Positions 59,598 to 64,000 of a DNA stretch of 64,000 nt are shown one piece after another; the stretch's first letter is position 1; each line of letters starts with the position of its first letter. Location of the stretch: NCBI GenBank assembly GCA_026874595.1, contig CM049310.1, positions 39,377,558 through 39,441,557 on the forward strand, written 5' to 3'. Source of the DNA: Sipunculus nudus (lineage: Eukaryota; Annelida; Sipuncula; Golfingiida; Sipunculidae). Position numbers and translations under genes: made by a program. Below the pieces are notes generated by a model, which searched no databases, had not been told where the DNA came from, and saw only the letters and a program-made list of their open reading frames with translations.

Positions 59598-62054
59598 CTG
59601 CAATGAATAAAATAGTCAACATTTTTATTTCACTAAAAAGTGGAAGATACAAAAGGTTGAATGGCGAAACTCAAGATTCGTTCTTTTCATCTTTACAGAA
59701 AACAAGATTTTATAACATAAAAATATCTCATCTGAATTTAAAGAATCCCATTCTCCATAAAATATACCGCATTTTCTTAACACACAAAAAAATATTGATT
59801 GATTTGTAAAGGTTAAGAAGACCTTATAATATTTTCTTTATTCCAACAAATGTATAAAAGAAATCCATGGGTCATGTTGCCTTTCAGAAGCATGGATAAT
59901 TCATCGGGGAGGATATATGCAATGTTATGGTCAGTGTTTGTTTAACTGTATTTTTGCTTCACCCTTTTATTTGTGCACTTCACCTTCCTACATACAATAA
60001 ACCAGGAACAGGTAACAGAGTGGAGGCTTTAACCTCCTGGAGCGAGGTTTGAGGTCAGGAAATTTAAATGTGTTAAATGACCCGGATAAATCTTGGGGTT
60101 GGTGGAGGAATGTGGTCTCCGAGCACCCTCTAGTTACCTTTGAGATGTTGACTCCAGTCATGCCCTCGACGACCTGAGGGAGACGCTCTACCACCTCCAT
60201 CACTTCTCCCGTCAGCTTGGCGGCGCCAACGTCTCCCTTACCTGTGGACACCATCACCACTCTGTTGGTCTGAGACAGTGGTGCAGCAACTTCTGCTGCC
60301 ACCTGGTGAATAAAGTTGGTATTAATGACACCAAGAGTATTTGAATTTTAGGTAAAAAAAAAAATAAAAGGTATGATTCTCAGGCACCACCCTCATCAAT
60401 TTTAAACCCCCGCATCAAAAATTTTTGTTTTGATTTTCTATAGAAACTTGAGCTGCAGCCGCTTGTACATTACTTTCAAGAATATAAAATCATACAATTT
60501 CCTTTTTTATGTAGTGCCTTTACTTGTTTAGCAAAATAAATCTGTTATTATCTTGCTTTTCCCTTATCATTTGACATTTTATGGAAAAATACAAAAAAAA
60601 TTAAAAATAAAAAACTGCCCCCTTACTGATTTCTGAAAAGAGGTGCCTGAGAACCATACCTTTTTTTTATTTTGGTCTTAAAAGTATTATTATACAGAGT
60701 AATTAACTTTACCCTTACTATCCACTCTGCCTTGGACTATATTTTTTTCTTTTAAGATGTTTCCCTTTCCTAAACTAAAGTTAACTGAAACTATCTCCCC
60801 TTTAACCTATTTACAAATACAAACTATGACCTCCATACATAATTCAGTGTCTGACCTCAGACATTTGAATGACTTTAACATGGACAATAACTAAGATTAT
60901 TTAGTTGACATTAAATCCACAAATAATTTTCTGCACTCCCATCCTTGAATTATAAAGTGGTTTCTCTGTATACATCAGCTATATTTAAACATCAGCTTAA
61001 ACTGTATGAACTCTGAACTTCTACCTGACCTTGGTATGAATGTTAAATCTTTTTGACCCAGCATGCTCCCTCTTTATCCTGATTGGTCAGTGTTCTAAAT
61101 GGATGACCTTCCAGTTCCCTAACTTCTCATCCTGATTGGTCAGTGTTCTGAACGCTGACCTCCCAGAACCCTAACTATTCACCCTGATTAGTCAATGTGC
61201 TGACCACTGGCCTCCAAACATGTTTTAAACTCATACTCTCTTCACTCTGATTGGTCAGTGTTCTGCACTTGAGCCTCCCAGTACCCTTACTTCTCCTCCT
61301 GATTGGTCAGTGTTCAGAACTCTGACCTCCAAGTACCCTATCTCTTCACCCTGATTGGTTAGGATTCTTACCTTAGGCAGTGTTTCCAGGACCATGTCAA
61401 TCATAGCAGCATCCTGGTAGTCCTTCCAGGCGTCCGCCTTCTTGGCCATCTGTTCAGCCTCAGCCTTAGCTTTCGCTTCAATAGCATAAGCCTCTGCCTC
61501 TCCCTTCATCTGAATATGATAACAAGACATGAATGTAAATTTCTGTACAAATATAAGATAAAATTTTCATTTAAAGAGAACCTTTTATAATTAAAGTCAT
61601 TTATTATGGAAAACTTATATTTCCTGAAAAACAGACATACAAATTATTTATCGGGTATATATCAAATTAATTTGAAAAAAACTAAACAATGATCAGTCAT
61701 AAAATTTAAAAGACAATAAACAATGGATGCGGCTGTAGTGACTGATTGGGTCTTGAGGCAAAAAAATACTCCATTTAGCCACAGCGTGTCAATAAATGCT
61801 GGTTCTGTGGCATCCAAAGAAGAAGTTAACAGTGACCCAGTTACATTTAAAGACCCTATACAGAGTGTTACAATGCTAAGCAATAACTGATGACTTGCTG
61901 AAGGTATCTAAATTAGTTTAACAGTCACAGTACTTAATAACTAGAGACAACTCAGGTCATAGATACAGCTTAGTTTACTGAATCAGCTAAGCTGACAATG
62001 TTACTTACTCTGACAGCTTCAGCCTCTGCTTCAGCCTCCATACATACACGAACC
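59568..62054 (-). CDS. FLOT1: Flotillin-1, last four coding exons (5' part beyond window)
   Basis: Flotillins are SPFH/prohibitin-type scaffold proteins on the inner face of lipid-raft membranes, acting in endocytosis and signalling. Exons, in reading order: 62054-62009, 61509-61372, 60302-60138, 59597-59568, all GT-AG and in frame. Together they encode the C-terminal ~125 residues: the EA-rich coiled coil ([53 protein letters not shown]), then [49 protein letters not shown] and a short tail ending ATQRRM. GAAK-TGEV and LTGV-type motifs fit flotillin-1 better than flotillin-2. The SPFH domain and the first exons are missing because the window ends; no earlier exon was found in 62055-64000. 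The last coding exon (10 codons) rests on splice sites and frame only. Confidence 0.93.
60138..60302 (-). CDS. FLOT1: Flotillin-1 coding exon (C-terminal domain)
   Basis: 165 bases, 55 codons, phase 0. It encodes [39 protein letters not shown] and GMTGVNISK. Donor GTAACT. Confidence 0.96.
60355..60676. mobile_element. MITE-like element in flotillin intron ('ggtatgRttctcaggcacc')
   Basis: 'ggtatgattctcaggcacc' at 60370-60388 and its near-perfect reverse complement 'ggtgcctgagaaccatacc' at 60642-60660, flanked by matching A-rich/T-rich tracts. About 320 bases, no ORF. Confidence 0.65.
61078..61365. repeat. 52-base minisatellite, six copies, each with a 'ctgattggtc' Y box
   Basis: 'ctgattggtcagtgttct' or a variant begins near 61079, 61131, 61183, 61247, 61299 and 61351, i.e. 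every 52 bases with one 64-base step. The rest of the unit is 'gacctcccagtaccctaact'. 'ctgattgg' is an inverted CCAAT box, the NF-Y core. Lies in the intron, next to the donor at 61371. Confidence 0.85.
61372..61509 (-). CDS. FLOT1: Flotillin-1 coding exon (coiled coil)
   Basis: 138 bases, 46 codons, phase 0. [34 protein letters not shown] and VLETLPK. Its donor GTAAGA lies a few bases from a 52-base CCAAT-rich minisatellite in the next intron. Confidence 0.96.
62009..62054 (-). CDS. FLOT1: Flotillin-1 coding exon (EA repeat), first in window
   Basis: 46 bases between acceptor ATTTCAG and donor GTAAGT, starting with the last base of a codon. It encodes [15 protein letters not shown], the alternating Glu-Ala motif of the flotillin coiled coil. 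Confidence 0.88.
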
Positions 62055-62735
62055 CTGAAATATTAAAAAACACTCACTGTACTCTTACATAATCATACAG
62101 GTCATTGTGCTGGGTTAATATGCACAAAGTTAAATTTGTATAAATATCAAAAAGTGACCTGCACTTCAAGTTTTTTATTTATGTTAGAAACAAGGGACCC
62201 ATGGGTCATGGAGCTCATCTGAAGTTTGAAAATTTTGCAAATGCAAAATATGCAAAATATTCTATTGTAATGTTTTCACATATATAAGCATATGTGAAGC
62301 TAAGAGGAAAGGGGCCCTTTTACTTGGTTATAGAAAAGTTCTAAATATATAATTTGCAAAACTAATACTCTGACAAGACTGTCAGGAAGAAAAACAGTAG
62401 AAGTTTTGAGATACTGTGATGCATATGAAAAATTTGACTAATACCTTTATTTCACTTTAAAAGGAATAATGCATTTAAGTTTATATTAAAGCCTATTTTT
62501 TAGCATATCCACTTTTTCCATTAATAGTTTTATCAGATTCATTTTTTTTATTTTCAGGTTTGATAAATTTGTAATAAAAAAATCTGAAAATATAAGTTAA
62601 AGTATCAGAATTATAAGTTGCATTCATTATTTATCCAGAGTGCAGCTCATATTATGCATACACATATATTTTATTATTTTTAAATCACAAATGTTTAAAC
62701 TGAATTTAAAAGAAAACTAGAATACAGGTAATACG
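62055..62735. other. Flotillin intron sequence, nothing recognised
   Basis: AT-rich sequence upstream (on the minus strand) of the first flotillin exon in the window. No exon with flotillin-like coding was found here. Confidence 0.5.
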
Positions 62736-63563
62736 TAGTATCCGCCAAAATAAGAGTAGGATGGGTGAAGTGAGGCATGGATTGAGTGGCAAGGGGAAAT
62801 AGAGTAAGACGTGTTACATATTAGCATGGATGTCTGCCACGTAAACATGATTGTAGGTGGCACTACCTGTGATTTGAACGAGAAACTATCCAAGATGTAT
62901 ACACAAAATTTCAGGTGGCAAAGACAAACCACTGCTGTGATACGAGTGATTTTTCCCCACAGCAGACAAACAGATAGCGCTGTGTAAAAATGGTTGCAGG
63001 TGGCGCCACCAGTTTTGTGTATGATAAAGAGCTATGCGAGCTCTAAATACATACAAATTTTCAGGTAGATACATCAAACCAGTCTGGAGATATAAGCATG
63101 GATGTATGCAGCATGAATGTGAATGTAGGTGGTGCCACCTGTCACAAAATCGAGAAAGCTATCCAGGATGTATATGCATGCCCAATTTCAGGCAAATTAG
63201 TCAACCACTGCAGAGATATGAGTGATTTTAACCCAAGGCAGACAAACAGACGGACTCTGTGCAAAAATGGTTGCTGATGGCACCACCATTTTTGTGTATG
63301 TTATAAAGCTATCCTGATCAGTCAAATGGTTCCCAAGATTTGTGGGTTATGTGTAGAAACAGACGCACAAATGGACACTGGGCAGAGAGGACAGGTCAGA
63401 GGTCAACAAAGAATGAGGGCAAAGCAGTTCACGTGACCCGATCATAATTCCACATCTTAAAAATTCTGCCCAGTGGTTATGGAGAGCTCTCAGGAAACCT
63501 ATGCGGCAGAGGCGGCGTCCAACTGAAAACATAGTATCCGCAAAACTCTGTTTTGGCGGATAC
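62736..63563. mobile_element. TIR element ('tatccgccaaaa') with internal tandem units
   Basis: Left end 'tagtatccgccaaaataagag'; right end 'ctctgttttggcggatac', its inverted match. Inside, phrases such as 'agcatggatgtatg', 'gtaggtggtgccacctgt', 'gagatatgagtgattttaacc', 'gcagacaaacag' and 'tgcaaaaatggttgc' recur about 290 bases apart in two units. No transposase: non-autonomous. Confidence 0.6.
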
Positions 63564-64000
63564 AATAATGCCATAACATGACATCTTCAAGATTATTCCT
63601 TGAATCACTATTAAAAAGTTTTGCACATTGAAGTTTTCAGTACATGCTTAATTTTATTCACCGAAATAAAAAGATTCAGTAAATTTTTTAAAATAAAGCA
63701 TACACACACTTGGTTGAATGAGGGGCAAAAAATATCATTTTGCTAATTAACTTCTCAGCTATAATTTATTACTGGAATTAATAGTCAATTTCACACATGG
63801 TGAAGTTTTTACTCTCTGAAGTAAGGAATTATGTATCTGATGAACATCCACACATCATAGCAATACAGTTATACACAACTTAAAATTAAATTAAATGACA
63901 CAATTAAATGTGCAGTCTAATCATTGTAACCAGCTCAGTTGACTAATAGTAAACTAAGCTAAAAAGGTATCAACAGGATCAGATATCTCCCAAACCCTGG
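63564..64000. other. Right edge: flotillin intron or upstream sequence
   Basis: AT-rich; no exon recognised. The remaining flotillin exons must lie beyond 64000. Confidence 0.5.

Overview
This is animal nuclear DNA: AT-rich, with small coding exons separated by long repeat-filled introns that have GT-AG borders. Divergent repeat families resembling those common in molluscs ('tatacgcccg...' and 'agctcagctgactgaaagtcatctgagc' types), together with the protein similarities, suggest a mollusc, probably a bivalve. The phylum is an inference.

There are four protein genes or gene parts. (1) Minus strand, 8421 down to 1859: a complete six-exon gene for a DNTTIP2/TdIF2-like nucleolar protein with an Fcf2 domain (406 residues). 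(2) Plus strand, 12321 to 49311: a complete SKI2 (SKIV2L/SKIC2) RNA helicase, 22 coding exons, 1246 residues; every exon junction was phase-checked by hand. (3) Minus strand, inside the last SKI2 intron, 46238 down to 43044: a single-exon Toll-like-receptor gene (LRRs, transmembrane segment, TIR domain) broken by three in-frame stops, so annotated as a pseudogene. (4) Minus strand, 62054 down to 59568: the last four coding exons of flotillin-1; its 5' part lies beyond the right edge.

Layout: 1-1858 holds diverged tandem repeats downstream of DNTTIP2. 8422-12320 is the head-to-head spacer between DNTTIP2 and SKI2. 49312-59567 is repeat-rich intergenic DNA between the SKI2 3' end and the flotillin 3' end. 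The introns carry several MITE-like elements with visible terminal inverted repeats, minisatellites, and tandemly diverged mollusc-type repeats.

The most notable points are: degenerate 'ghost' copies of two SKI2 exons (exon 20 and the final exon 22) next to the real ones; the broken TLR gene nested antisense inside SKI2; the close linkage of SKI2 and flotillin-1, both of which lie in the human MHC region; and a CCAAT/Y-box minisatellite that starts right beside a flotillin splice donor. The genes do not form a pathway together: SKI2 is cytoplasmic RNA decay, DNTTIP2 is nucleolar pre-rRNA processing, flotillin is a membrane scaffold. I found no RNA gene, CRISPR array or viral gene that I could support.
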